DNA from: Terriglobus saanensis SP1PR4
GTDB lineage: Bacteria; Acidobacteriota; Terriglobia; Terriglobales; Acidobacteriaceae
NCBI RefSeq assembly: GCF_000179915.2
Contig: NC_014963.1
Span: forward strand, 3,348,001-3,412,000
Length of the DNA: 64,000 nt
Direction: 5' to 3'
Below are positions 26,562 to 34,421 of this stretch, piece after piece. The notes beneath the pieces are model-generated. The model saw only the letters and a program-made list of their open reading frames with translations. It had not been told where the DNA came from and made no database searches. Position 1 is the stretch's first letter. Every line of letters starts with the position of its first letter. Both the position numbers and the translations under genes were made by a program.

Positions 26562-27881
26562 ATGATCTCTAGACGCACCTTTATCGACGGTCTTGCTGCG
26601 GGCGCGGCGACGGTTGCAGTGGCCACATCGGCCAAAAGCTACGCGCAGATACTGGGCGCAAACGAGCGCGTCAACTTTGCCATCGTCGGTACGAACTCGC
26701 GCGCTCTTGCTCACTTGGCCGGACTGAAGGCAAATGCAGGCAAGTGCCAGATTACCCATCTGTGCGATGTGGATTCGAGGAACCTGACCAACTTTGCTGC
26801 GAAGACGAAGGCAGCACTCGGATATTCTCCTGCAACGACGGGCGATTTTCGCCAGGTTCTGGAAGCCAAGGATGTGGATGCTGTGACGGTAGCCACACCG
26901 GACCACTGGCATGCGCCGATGGCGATCCTGGGACTTCGCGCAGGCAAGCATGTCTATGTCGAAAAGCCTTCGAGCCACAATCCTCGCGAAGGCGAACTGC
27001 TGGTCGAGGCGCAGAAGAAATATGGAAAGCTGGTGCAGGTGGGCAACCAGCACAGGTCTTCCGCCCATGAAGCGAAGATGGTGCAACAGATCCACGAGGG
27101 CCGTATCGGGCACGCGTACTTTGGCAAGGCCTGGTATGCGAATACACGCGCATCCATGGGTGTCGGCAAGGTAGTGTCGGTACCACCGGAGTTGAACTGG
27201 GACCTGTGGCAGGGGCCTGCGCCCCGGTCGGAGTACAAAGACAACATCCATCCCTACAACTGGCATTGGCTGCGGCGATATGGCACGGGTGAGGCCCTGA
27301 ATAACGGAACGCATGAGACGGATGTATGCCGATGGGCATTGGGTGTGGGCTACCCGGAACGCGTGGGTGCACAGGGCGGTCGCTATCAGTTCAAGGACGA
27401 CTGGGAGTTCTACGACACGCTGGTTGTGACCTTGAAGTATCCGGACAAGATGATCAGTTGGGAAGGCAAGAGCTGCCAGGGGATGAAGTACTACGGACGC
27501 GATCGCGGCGTATTGATCCAGGGCACAGAAGGGTCTGTCATCCTGGCCCACGATGGATACGAGGTCTACGACTGGAAAGGCAATAAAACCGACGAGTACA
27601 AGCTGGGCAGGGTTGCGAAGAGCAGCGATCTGTTGAGCCAGGACGAGATGACGGATGAGCACTTCGCGAACTTTATCCGTGCCATCAGGACGGGCGAAAA
27701 GCTGCACTCGGATATCCACGACATCAACCTCTCCATCACTTCCCTGCAACTGGCCAATATTTCGTGGATGGTGAATCGAGAGCTGGACATCGACACAACG
27801 ACCGGGCATGTGAAGAACGATGCCGAGGCGATGAAGCTTTGGGGACGCTCCTACGAAAAGGGCTGGGAGCCAAAGGTGTAA
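26562..27881 (+). CDS. Tat-exported Gfo/Idh/MocA family oxidoreductase
   Basis: NAD(P)-dependent sugar oxidoreductase of the glucose-fructose oxidoreductase family, predicted to be folded with its cofactor and exported by the Tat pathway. The ATG at 26562 follows GGCGGAGGAACA and starts a twin-arginine signal (SRRTFIDGLAAGAAT). The product has 439 residues. The Rossmann fold shows the variant loop VGTNSRA (42-48), the family lysine lies in EKP (134-136), and the active-site pair is H251 and D254 in NNGTHETDVCRW. Family members oxidise or epimerise hydroxyls of sugars and glycosides, often at C3. It is separated from the downstream M81 gene by a terminator-like hairpin. A LacI-type operator overlaps its promoter, so it should be induced by a sugar effector. 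Substrate is unknown. Confidence 0.92.
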   Translation: MISRRTFIDGLAAGAATVAVATSAKSYAQILGANERVNFAIVGTNSRALAHLAGLKANAGKCQITHLCDVDSRNLTNFAAKTKAALGYSPATTGDFRQVLEAKDVDAVTVATPDHWHAPMAILGLRAGKHVYVEKPSSHNPREGELLVEAQKKYGKLVQVGNQHRSSAHEAKMVQQIHEGRIGHAYFGKAWYANTRASMGVGKVVSVPPELNWDLWQGPAPRSEYKDNIHPYNWHWLRRYGTGEALNNGTHETDVCRWALGVGYPERVGAQGGRYQFKDDWEFYDTLVVTLKYPDKMISWEGKSCQGMKYYGRDRGVLIQGTEGSVILAHDGYEVYDWKGNKTDEYKLGRVAKSSDLLSQDEMTDEHFANFIRAIRTGEKLHSDIHDINLSITSLQLANISWMVNRELDIDTTTGHVKNDAEAMKLWGRSYEKGWEPKV

Positions 27882-27896
27882 GACGGTTGCAGTTTC

Positions 27897-27922
27897 GGGC
27901 AGATCCACGGATGGATCTGCCC
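27897..27922 (+). terminator. Terminator-like hairpin between oxidoreductase and M81 genes
   Basis: A perfect 11-bp stem (GGGCAGATCCA with TGGATCTGCCC) with loop CGGA is followed by CTTCTTTC. It lies 15 bases after the oxidoreductase stop and before the next gene on the same strand, so it would lower or stop read-through into it. Confidence 0.75.
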
Positions 27923-27975
27923 CTTCTTTCGACGTGTTGCAGGTAAACAGGATTCGGAACGATAAAGGAGCTCGC

Positions 27976-29520
27976 ATGCAGCGCAGATCTTTTCTGAAGA
28001 ATGCTTCGATCGTCACACTTGGCTCCATAGCATCGCGTGCAGCTCTTGCTGCTCCTGCTGCTCCTGCTGCTCCTGCAAAGCCTCCCCGTATTGCCTTTGG
28101 CGGCATCAGCATTGAGTGCAGCACGTACAGCGAGCTACGGACGCACATGGAAGACTTCACGGTCACAAAGGGCGAAGCGCTGAGTTCGTCTCCGACATTC
28201 GCCTTTCTGAAACGCTATCCCGTCACCTTTATGCCTACGTTGAGCGCCGTGGCTGTGCCCGGCGGACAGGTGGAGCGCGCCACCTACGATGCGATCAAAG
28301 GGGACTTCTTGGCGCGTCTGACGGCGCTGCTTCCGCTGGATGGACTGTATCTTCCGATGCATGGCGCGATGTCGGTGGAAGGCATGTATGACGCCGAAGG
28401 CGATTGGATGGAGTCGGCAAGAAAGGTCGTTGGGACGAAGTGTTTGATGTCTGCAAGCTATGACCTGCATGGCAGTGTGAGCCAGCGAGTGATCGACAAT
28501 ATCGATCTATTTTCGGCCTTCCGAACCGCGCCGCATATTGATCGCGAAGAGACGATGATCCGTGCGACCGACATGCTGGTGCATTGCCTCGAGAAGAATA
28601 TCCACCCCACGCTGATGTGGGCTCCCGTGCCTGCGCTTGTTTCAGGAGAGATTAGCAGCACAGAATGGGAGCCGGGCAAGCATCTCTGGGCGCAGCTACC
28701 GGCAATGAACAAAGAACCGGGCATCCTGGATGTCTCGATGCTCGTAGGCTATATGTGGGCGGACGAGCCACGCTCGACGGCGTGCGTCGTCGTCACCGGA
28801 ACGAATCCTGCAAACGAAGAGAAGGTCGCCCTGAACCTTGCGCAGCAATACTGGGATGCACGAAAGATATTCCAATTTGGATCGGCGACCTGCACTTTGA
28901 AAGAGTGCGTTCAGCAAGCCATTGCTGCGAAGACGCAGCCTGTGATCCTTGCCGACTCAGGCGATAACGATACGGCGGGCGGCGTAGGTGACCGCGCCGA
29001 CATGCTCGAAGAGCTTCTTCGGGTGAAAGCAAAGAATGTAGTGCTTGCGGGCATCGCCGATCGAGCGGCAACCAATGCCTGCTATGCCGCGGGCGTGGGT
29101 GCGACACTTCCTCTCTCCATCGGCGCCACCCTGGATTCGCATGCCAGCAAACCGGTGAAGGCACAGGCTAAGGTGAAGTTTCTTTTGCCTGCAACGGACC
29201 CACTCCTGCGTGAAGCGGTGGTCCAAGTAGAAGGCATCACGCTGGTATTAGGCGCGCGACGTCGGCCTTATCACGACATCATCGACTTCACCCGGCTAGG
29301 ACTGGAACCGAAGTCATTCTCCATCATTGTGGTGAAGTCCGGCTATTTATCTCCCGAGTTGAAGCCAATCGCAAACCCCAGCTTGATGGCGCTCTCGGAT
29401 GGTTCCGTGATCCAGGACTATGCTCGCCTGGGCAATCACCATCGCAAGCCGCTGTATCCGTTTGTGCCGGATTTGGCCTTCACACCGAAGGTGTATCTGT
29501 CGGCACGCAGTAAAGCGTAA
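27976..29520 (+). CDS. Tat-exported M81/MlrC-like metallohydrolase
   Basis: Relative of microcystinase C (MlrC, peptidase family M81), a metal-dependent amidase-like fold; most members have unknown substrates. The ATG at 27976 follows AAAGGAG and opens a twin-arginine signal (QRRSFLKNAS) cleaved near AALAA, giving 514 residues in all. Candidate metal ligands are D163 and H165 in SYDLHGS and H187 in APHIDREE; a second conserved block is ADSGDNDTAGGVGD (about 328-341). The family usually works in the cytoplasm, so export is a notable departure. Just after the signal is an Ala-Ala-Pro repeat encoded by a 9-bp tandem repeat. It follows the Gfo/Idh/MocA gene at 95 bases but with a hairpin between, and converges with the MFS gene with six bases between stops. 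Confidence 0.85.
   Translation: MQRRSFLKNASIVTLGSIASRAALAAPAAPAAPAKPPRIAFGGISIECSTYSELRTHMEDFTVTKGEALSSSPTFAFLKRYPVTFMPTLSAVAVPGGQVERATYDAIKGDFLARLTALLPLDGLYLPMHGAMSVEGMYDAEGDWMESARKVVGTKCLMSASYDLHGSVSQRVIDNIDLFSAFRTAPHIDREETMIRATDMLVHCLEKNIHPTLMWAPVPALVSGEISSTEWEPGKHLWAQLPAMNKEPGILDVSMLVGYMWADEPRSTACVVVTGTNPANEEKVALNLAQQYWDARKIFQFGSATCTLKECVQQAIAAKTQPVILADSGDNDTAGGVGDRADMLEELLRVKAKNVVLAGIADRAATNACYAAGVGATLPLSIGATLDSHASKPVKAQAKVKFLLPATDPLLREAVVQVEGITLVLGARRRPYHDIIDFTRLGLEPKSFSIIVVKSGYLSPELKPIANPSLMALSDGSVIQDYARLGNHHRKPLYPFVPDLAFTPKVYLSARSKA
28048..28074 (+). repeat. Three 9-bp tandem repeats in the M81 gene
   Basis: Three exact copies of GCTGCTCCT, coding Ala-Ala-Pro, lie at the junction between the Tat signal and the mature protein. 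Slippage here would change linker length without breaking the frame. Confidence 0.9.
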
Positions 29521-29526
29521 GTCGGA

Positions 29527-30852
29527 TCACGCCGAGGTAGGATTTTCCGGCAGAGGTCTTGCTGGTCGGATGAGAAGCTTGAGGCAAACCGTCGCAGCAA
29601 TGGGCAGCAGACCTGCCACAAGAAATGCCGGGCGATACGAGAAGCGGTCGACCGTAACACCGATGACGAAGGTGAAGAAGACACTTGCGAGTCCCGCCGC
29701 GAATCCACTAAAACCCGTGACAGTGCCTACAACGTCCTGCGGAAAAAGATCCGAGGGCAGCGTGAGCCCCATCGTGGACCAGCTCGCGTATCCCCATAGA
29801 GCGAAGCAGATGAGAATGAGCGCACTGTGTGCGCTGTCTACGCGTGCAGCGGGAATACCAGCCAGGATGGGAACACAACTGATGACGCAGACCCAGAAGC
29901 GCGCCTGAAAAACCGTCATACCACGACGAACAAAGTAGCTGGAGAGATAGCCGCCCGTGAAGTTTCCAAGGTCTGCCGCCACAAAGGGCATCCACGCAAA
30001 GAGCGCGATTTGTTTGAGACTAAACCCGCGCGCGTCGCTGAGATACTGCGGTAGCCAGAAGACGTAGAACCATCCAATCGGATCGGTGAGTGCACGACCG
30101 AGGACGATTCCCCAGACATTGCGGTCCTTCAGAAGATAGGTCCAGCGCGAGATCCCTGTGCGCTGGATGACTTCAACGCCTTCATGACCTGCGCGAATGA
30201 GAGCGACCTCTTCCGGCGATACGCGCGGGTGACGGTCGAGAGGGTGATACACGTAGAGCCAGAGAAAGAGCCACACGAAGCCAAGTCCACCCGAAAAGAC
30301 AAAAGACCATCGCCAGCCAAAGACAATTGCGATCCACGGAATGACGATGGCTGCCAGTGCACCACCCACGCTGGAGCCGCTATCAAAGATGGCAACGGCC
30401 ACGCTGCGCTCTTCGTTGGGAAACCATTCGGCTACGGTCTTACTCGCCCCCGGCCAGTTCAAACCTTCGCCGATGCCGAGCATGAATCGCATGGCGGCAA
30501 AGCCTGCAACCGAGCGTGCGAAACCCATGGCGATATTGACCGCAGACCACCAGATGACTGCGATGGTAAGGCCGATCCGCGTTCCTACGGCATCGAGAAA
30601 GATGCCACCCAGCAACCAGGTAAGGGCATAAGAGAGTTGAAAAGCACCGATAATCTTCGCGAGGTCCGCATGCGAGAGATGGTACTGCGATGCAATCATG
30701 GGCGACAGAACGGAGAAGGTCTGCCTGCTGATGTAGTTAATCGTGGTGGAGCAGAAGAGCGTCCAGACGATCCACCAGCGTGTGCGTCCAACGCTGCTGG
30801 ATTTGCCTGAAGACGGAGCGAACGGTGCGTTGCCCGCGCCGGAAACTTTCAT
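29527..30852 (-). CDS. MFS transporter, anion:cation symporter (ExuT/glucarate) type
   Basis: Inner-membrane transporter of 441 residues with 12 predicted membrane helices in two halves. The first half carries FLDAVGTRIGL, a variant of the loop 2-3 motif of the major facilitator superfamily, and RFMLGIGEGLNWPGASKTVAEWFP, the pattern typical of the anion:cation symporter branch that includes hexuronate and glucarate carriers. Substrates in that branch are sugar acids or other organic anions, taken up with protons. AGGGGAAAGC precedes the ATG. It lies 52 bases downstream of the NagB-like gene on the same strand and is probably co-transcribed, which suggests that the carrier supplies the substrate of that enzyme's pathway. 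Branch assignment is fairly sure, the exact substrate is not known. Confidence 0.9.
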   Translation of the reverse strand: MKVSGAGNAPFAPSSGKSSSVGRTRWWIVWTLFCSTTINYISRQTFSVLSPMIASQYHLSHADLAKIIGAFQLSYALTWLLGGIFLDAVGTRIGLTIAVIWWSAVNIAMGFARSVAGFAAMRFMLGIGEGLNWPGASKTVAEWFPNEERSVAVAIFDSGSSVGGALAAIVIPWIAIVFGWRWSFVFSGGLGFVWLFLWLYVYHPLDRHPRVSPEEVALIRAGHEGVEVIQRTGISRWTYLLKDRNVWGIVLGRALTDPIGWFYVFWLPQYLSDARGFSLKQIALFAWMPFVAADLGNFTGGYLSSYFVRRGMTVFQARFWVCVISCVPILAGIPAARVDSAHSALILICFALWGYASWSTMGLTLPSDLFPQDVVGTVTGFSGFAAGLASVFFTFVIGVTVDRFSYRPAFLVAGLLPIAATVCLKLLIRPARPLPENPTSA

Positions 30853-30904
30853 GCTTTCCCCTGTCGTTCCGTATGGAAGAGTTCTATTTTAGTGAGACAG
30901 AGGG

Positions 30905-31705
30905 CTAATCAACGCTAAGATAATTTCCAATTTCCGCTGCAGCTTCCTCATCGAGATAGAGCACCGTGCCAGGGTGTTCCCGCAGGATCGTTGCAGGGCA
31001 TGCAGTAGAAATAGGCTCTTCCAGTGTGCGTCGAACGATGCTGGCCTTACGGCTTCCGGGAACGGAGACAATAAGCGTTGGAACGCGAAGGATCGTCGGA
31101 ATCGTGATGGAGATAGCCTCGGCTGGCACCTCGGCCGGGTTGGCAAACCATCCCTCCGCAGTCTGCTGTATGCGGCACGTGGCATCGAGCGGGACAACTT
31201 TAACGTCGAGCGGATCGCTGAAGTCCGCGACACCGGGATCGTTAAAGGCAAGATGCCCGTTTTCACCGATGCCGACCATGCAGATCTGCGGCGGTATAGA
31301 GCGCATCTCCTTCGCATAGGTAGCACAGACTTCCTCGAGATTAGCTGCGGTGCCATCGATCTCAAAGAACTTTTGCATGCCGACTTTTTGGGTTAGATTT
31401 CGGCGAAGATATCCGCGAAACGACGCAGGATGTTCCATGGGAAGGCCTACGTACTCATCCATATGAAAGCCCACGACCTGCTGCCAGGGTAGACCTTCTA
31501 TTCTGGTAAGAGCGTCAAGGGTCGCGAGTTGCGAGGCACCCGTCGCGAAGATAACAGATACGATTTTTCCCACTTTACCGAACCGGAGAATTTCTTTCGC
31601 AGTTGCCAAGGCCGCGGCTGCTCCCATGGCTTCCCGCGTGGGATGAACTTCCACTCTCATCTCTCCGACTTTGCCATAGCGCACTTGTGTGGCTTCGATA
31701 CTCAT
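30905..31705 (-). CDS. NagB-like protein (glucosamine-6-phosphate deaminase family)
   Basis: Cytoplasmic protein of 266 residues in the NagB/6-phosphogluconolactonase superfamily, in which NagB turns glucosamine 6-phosphate into fructose 6-phosphate and ammonia. The base D83 lies in HMDEYVGLP and the catalytic histidine H151 in GENGHLAFNDP. Differences from Escherichia coli NagB are visible: the NDGHIAFNEP block reads ENGHLAFNDP, so D141 is Asn (also found in some true NagBs) and E148 is Asp, and the segment holding R172 has no matching arginine (RIQQTAEGWF). The phosphate loop TGASQ is still close to the norm. No nagA or kinase gene is nearby. AGAGGAG lies ten bases before the ATG. Co-transcribed with the downstream MFS carrier. 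A deaminase or isomerase on a different sugar is possible. Confidence 0.85.
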   Translation of the reverse strand: MSIEATQVRYGKVGEMRVEVHPTREAMGAAAALATAKEILRFGKVGKIVSVIFATGASQLATLDALTRIEGLPWQQVVGFHMDEYVGLPMEHPASFRGYLRRNLTQKVGMQKFFEIDGTAANLEEVCATYAKEMRSIPPQICMVGIGENGHLAFNDPGVADFSDPLDVKVVPLDATCRIQQTAEGWFANPAEVPAEAISITIPTILRVPTLIVSVPGSRKASIVRRTLEEPISTACPATILREHPGTVLYLDEEAAAEIGNYLSVD

Positions 31706-32010
31706 TCTTTAGAAGCTCCTCTGAGGATTGCTGCATGGGTGGCCAGTTCTAACGGAGACGAAAGATTTCTTGAAAGCGAGGCATGGCTGCCTGCGTCACA
31801 ACAGCCAGATCCTTTGAATACGTGACTCGCGCACAGACTGTCAATCGTTTTCACGTATTCGAGAAATTTTTCTCATCGAATCGGCCGCAGAGCCAACATA
31901 ATGACAGATCCTTGCCATAAAAGTGCGATTATTCATTTAGATGGCGAATTTTGCGGAGTATATTTGTACACGGTTTACGAGAAAATATTGCTCCAAAGTG
32001 TGGTTTCAAA
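31706..32010. other. Divergent region before NagB-like and LacI genes
   Basis: No gene is supported. The region holds the palindrome at 31861-31874 and a box ACGGTTTACG (31970-31979) that resembles ACGGTTCACG at 43381-43390. A frame extension of the LacI gene from a TTG at 31951 runs through the right end but has no ribosome binding site. Confidence 0.5.
31861..31874. promoter_or_regulatory. Palindrome GAGAAATTTTTCTC
   Basis: A perfect 14-base palindrome with partly matching outer arms (ATTCG and CGAAT) about 150 bases from both divergent start codons. It could be an operator for the adjacent regulator or a short hairpin; it differs from the TGCAACCGCTTGCA sites. Confidence 0.35.
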
Positions 32011-33108
32011 ATGACGAAGCAAGCAAAGACGAAGATTGGATTGCGTGAGATTGCGGCGCTGTCCAAGGTGAGCGTGGCCTCGGTTTCTCGCGTTTTAAAT
32101 GGAAACAGCCGCGTCGATCCGGCAATCCGGAAGGTGGTTTTAAACGCGGCCGCCAAGCTGGAAGTCGATCTCTCGAAGAGAAACAAGGCCAAGACGCTGG
32201 CTTTTCTCCTGAGCAATCGGGTCATGCTCCATCCGTTTCATTCGCGCGTTCTGAGTGGCGCCGAGGCCCACTGCGCCGCAAACGGCTGGGACATGGTGTT
32301 TCTTTCGTTCAACTACTCACCGAATACTCCGCCGGAGGAGTTGCACCTGCCAAAGGTGGTGCAGCGACGCGACGTGGTGCGTGCGCTGATTCTGGCGGGA
32401 ACAAATTCGGCCAATCTTACCGATCTTCTGGACCAGAAGGGCATTCCGTACGTGGCACTGGGCAATAACATCCTGAACGCGTCGGAAGATTCGAAGAGCG
32501 ATCTGATCTTCTCCGACGACACGCAGGGTGGAGAGGACATGACGCGCTATCTGATCGGTCTGGGACATCGTCATATCTGGTTTGTCGGGAACCTGCGGCT
32601 TCCATGGTTCGCGCGTTGCTTTGAAGGACATAAGCGCGCCATGGAGCAGGCCGGGCTGGAGGTCCGTTACACGACGACGGACTCAGAAGATGACAAGGAA
32701 GTTGGGTATCTCGGGACCAAATCCTTGTTGTCACGCGGCGAACCCGTGACGGCCATCTTTGCCGGAAACGATCCGACGGCGCACGGTGCGTATCGCGCGC
32801 TGCGGGATAGTGGACGACGCATTCCGGAGGACGTCAGCGTCGCCGGATGCGATGACACAATCGGCGCGTGGCTTTATCCGGGACTGACAACCCTGCGCGA
32901 GTTTCCCGAACAACTCGGCAAGCAAATGGTGGAGCTCGTATTGAACCGCATCGCACAACCGGGACTGGAGCCTCAGCGCGTTGTCCTTCCCACGGAACTG
33001 ATACGACGAGAGTCCTGCGGCCCCATTGCTGCAACTACCGGAGCAAGCGTTAAGCTGCCTGAAGCAACCAAGCGTACCGAACGTCATGCCGTAAGTGCAC
33101 GCAAGTAA
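32011..33108 (+). CDS. LacI family transcriptional regulator
   Basis: DNA-binding repressor of 365 residues from the ATG at 32011, which starts just before the helix-turn-helix as in other members; a TTG at 31951 would add 20 residues that do not look like protein. The helix-turn-helix is LREIAALSKVSVASVSRVLN (about residues 11-30), followed by the hinge and a periplasmic-binding-protein-like effector domain with the usual blocks (LSGAEAHCAANGWDMVF, GHRHIWFVG, AIFAGNDPTAHGAYRAL, EDVSVAGCDDT). It should respond to a sugar or sugar acid. It is divergent from the NagB-like/MFS pair and upstream of a second MFS gene on its own strand (58 bases), so these are likely targets. It may or may not be the protein that binds the TGCAACCGCTTGCA sites. 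Confidence 0.92.
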   Translation: MTKQAKTKIGLREIAALSKVSVASVSRVLNGNSRVDPAIRKVVLNAAAKLEVDLSKRNKAKTLAFLLSNRVMLHPFHSRVLSGAEAHCAANGWDMVFLSFNYSPNTPPEELHLPKVVQRRDVVRALILAGTNSANLTDLLDQKGIPYVALGNNILNASEDSKSDLIFSDDTQGGEDMTRYLIGLGHRHIWFVGNLRLPWFARCFEGHKRAMEQAGLEVRYTTTDSEDDKEVGYLGTKSLLSRGEPVTAIFAGNDPTAHGAYRALRDSGRRIPEDVSVAGCDDTIGAWLYPGLTTLREFPEQLGKQMVELVLNRIAQPGLEPQRVVLPTELIRRESCGPIAATTGASVKLPEATKRTERHAVSARK

Positions 33109-33165
33109 AAGTCTGCTTCGGGGCGCGAATGCTTCTCGATATCCTTGTCCTCAGAAAGTTGCTGC

Positions 33166-34419
33166 ATGACGAAGCCTGCATCTGCTGGAATCTTTTATGG
33201 ATGGTGGATTGTAGGAGCGGCTTTCCTTAATCTATTTTGCGCCGTAGGCATTATTTACTACGGTTTCCCCGTCTTTTATCCCGCGTTCGTCACCTCTCTT
33301 GGATTTACGCGGGCAGAGGTGACACAGGGATTTTTGCTGGGTTTCCTTGTGATCGGTCTTCCCTTCGGACTTCTTGCCGGGGTGCTGATCGACAGGATCG
33401 GCACGCGTTGGGTGATTCTTTCCGGCGTAGGGCTGGTGGGACTTCCACTCATCGGAATGGGTTTCATGAACCATTTCTGGCAGTACCAGCTCCTGTGCAT
33501 CTTTGAGGTGATCGGGTACACACTGGCAGGACCGATTGCGAACCAGGTGCTGGTCGCGCACTGGTTTCATACGCAGCGCGGGCGGGCTATGGGATATGCC
33601 TACCTGGGATTGGGTCTGGGAGGCGCGGTTTCTCCACCCACGATGAACTGGCTTCTTCATCACTTTGGCTGGCGGCATGCGCTGGAGATGGTGGGTGCGA
33701 CGATTCTTCTTGTGCTGTTTCCAACCGGTTTCTGGGTAACCCACTCGAAGCCTGCAGACCTTGGGCTCTATCCCGATGGGGCACTCGTCCCTGTGCCGCG
33801 GGAGGTCCACACGGCGGCGGACCTTTCCACCCTCGGCGCAATGAAAGTGGCGTTCAAGGACAAAAACTTCTGGCTGCTCGTTGCAGGATCCGCACTCGTC
33901 ATCGGAGCCTTGAATGCCGTGATCCAGCACTTCATCTTCTTCCTGATAAGCCGCGGGTACACTTCCGCGTCCGCATCGAGATATCTATCGATGCTTCTGA
34001 TTGCGAGTCTTGGAGGGCGCGTGGTGGTTGGGTATATCGCCGATCGCTTCAAGCGAAAGAACACCATGGCCGGGTTTTACTTTCTGCTGGGCGCTGCAAT
34101 TCCACTGCTCTATCTCGCACACCAACCATTGATTGCCGCAACTTTTGCCTTACTCTTCGGCTTCTCCATGGGAGCGGACTACATGTTGATTCCCCTGGTC
34201 ACGGCCGAGTGTTTCGGCGTCGCTTCGCTGGGAAAGATCCTGGCGCTCGTCATCATGGGATATTCGATTGGCCAATGGATCGGGCCATGGGTAGCAGGGC
34301 GTATCTTCGACGCACACCACAGCTACGATCCGGCATGGAAGGTAATGTCGATTGCCGCGCTGCTGGGATCTGTGGCGATCTATAGCATCTCAAAGAAACC
34401 CGTCGTAATAGCCGAGTAG
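33166..34419 (+). CDS. MFS transporter, monocarboxylate/oxalate-formate antiporter-like
   Basis: Inner-membrane carrier of 417 residues with 12 predicted helices. The start GIFYGWWIVGAAFLN is characteristic of the monocarboxylate-porter/OxlT-like branch, and the loop 2-3 motif reads GVLIDRIGTRWV. The second half begins at FKDKNFWLLV and has GYIADRFKRKN in the equivalent loop. The ATG at 33166 is preceded by AGAAAG; the TTG at 33145 is less likely. It follows the LacI gene on the same strand at 58 bases and converges with the PQQ dehydrogenase gene, with only two bases between stop codons. Substrates in this branch are small organic anions. It might take up the acid products made by the exported oxidation operon, but this is inferred from position. 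Confidence 0.88.
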   Translation: MTKPASAGIFYGWWIVGAAFLNLFCAVGIIYYGFPVFYPAFVTSLGFTRAEVTQGFLLGFLVIGLPFGLLAGVLIDRIGTRWVILSGVGLVGLPLIGMGFMNHFWQYQLLCIFEVIGYTLAGPIANQVLVAHWFHTQRGRAMGYAYLGLGLGGAVSPPTMNWLLHHFGWRHALEMVGATILLVLFPTGFWVTHSKPADLGLYPDGALVPVPREVHTAADLSTLGAMKVAFKDKNFWLLVAGSALVIGALNAVIQHFIFFLISRGYTSASASRYLSMLLIASLGGRVVVGYIADRFKRKNTMAGFYFLLGAAIPLLYLAHQPLIAATFALLFGFSMGADYMLIPLVTAECFGVASLGKILALVIMGYSIGQWIGPWVAGRIFDAHHSYDPAWKVMSIAALLGSVAIYSISKKPVVIAE

Positions 34420-34421
34420 CT

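Noticed and set aside
28048-28074. Tandem repeats as a possible CRISPR or satellite
   Set aside because: Three 9-bp units without spacers inside a coding frame; they encode Ala-Ala-Pro in a linker.
26514-28166. Open frame of 550 codons on the minus strand
   Set aside because: It is antisense to the Gfo/Idh/MocA and M81 genes, which have signals, motifs and ribosome binding sites; the shadow frame has none.
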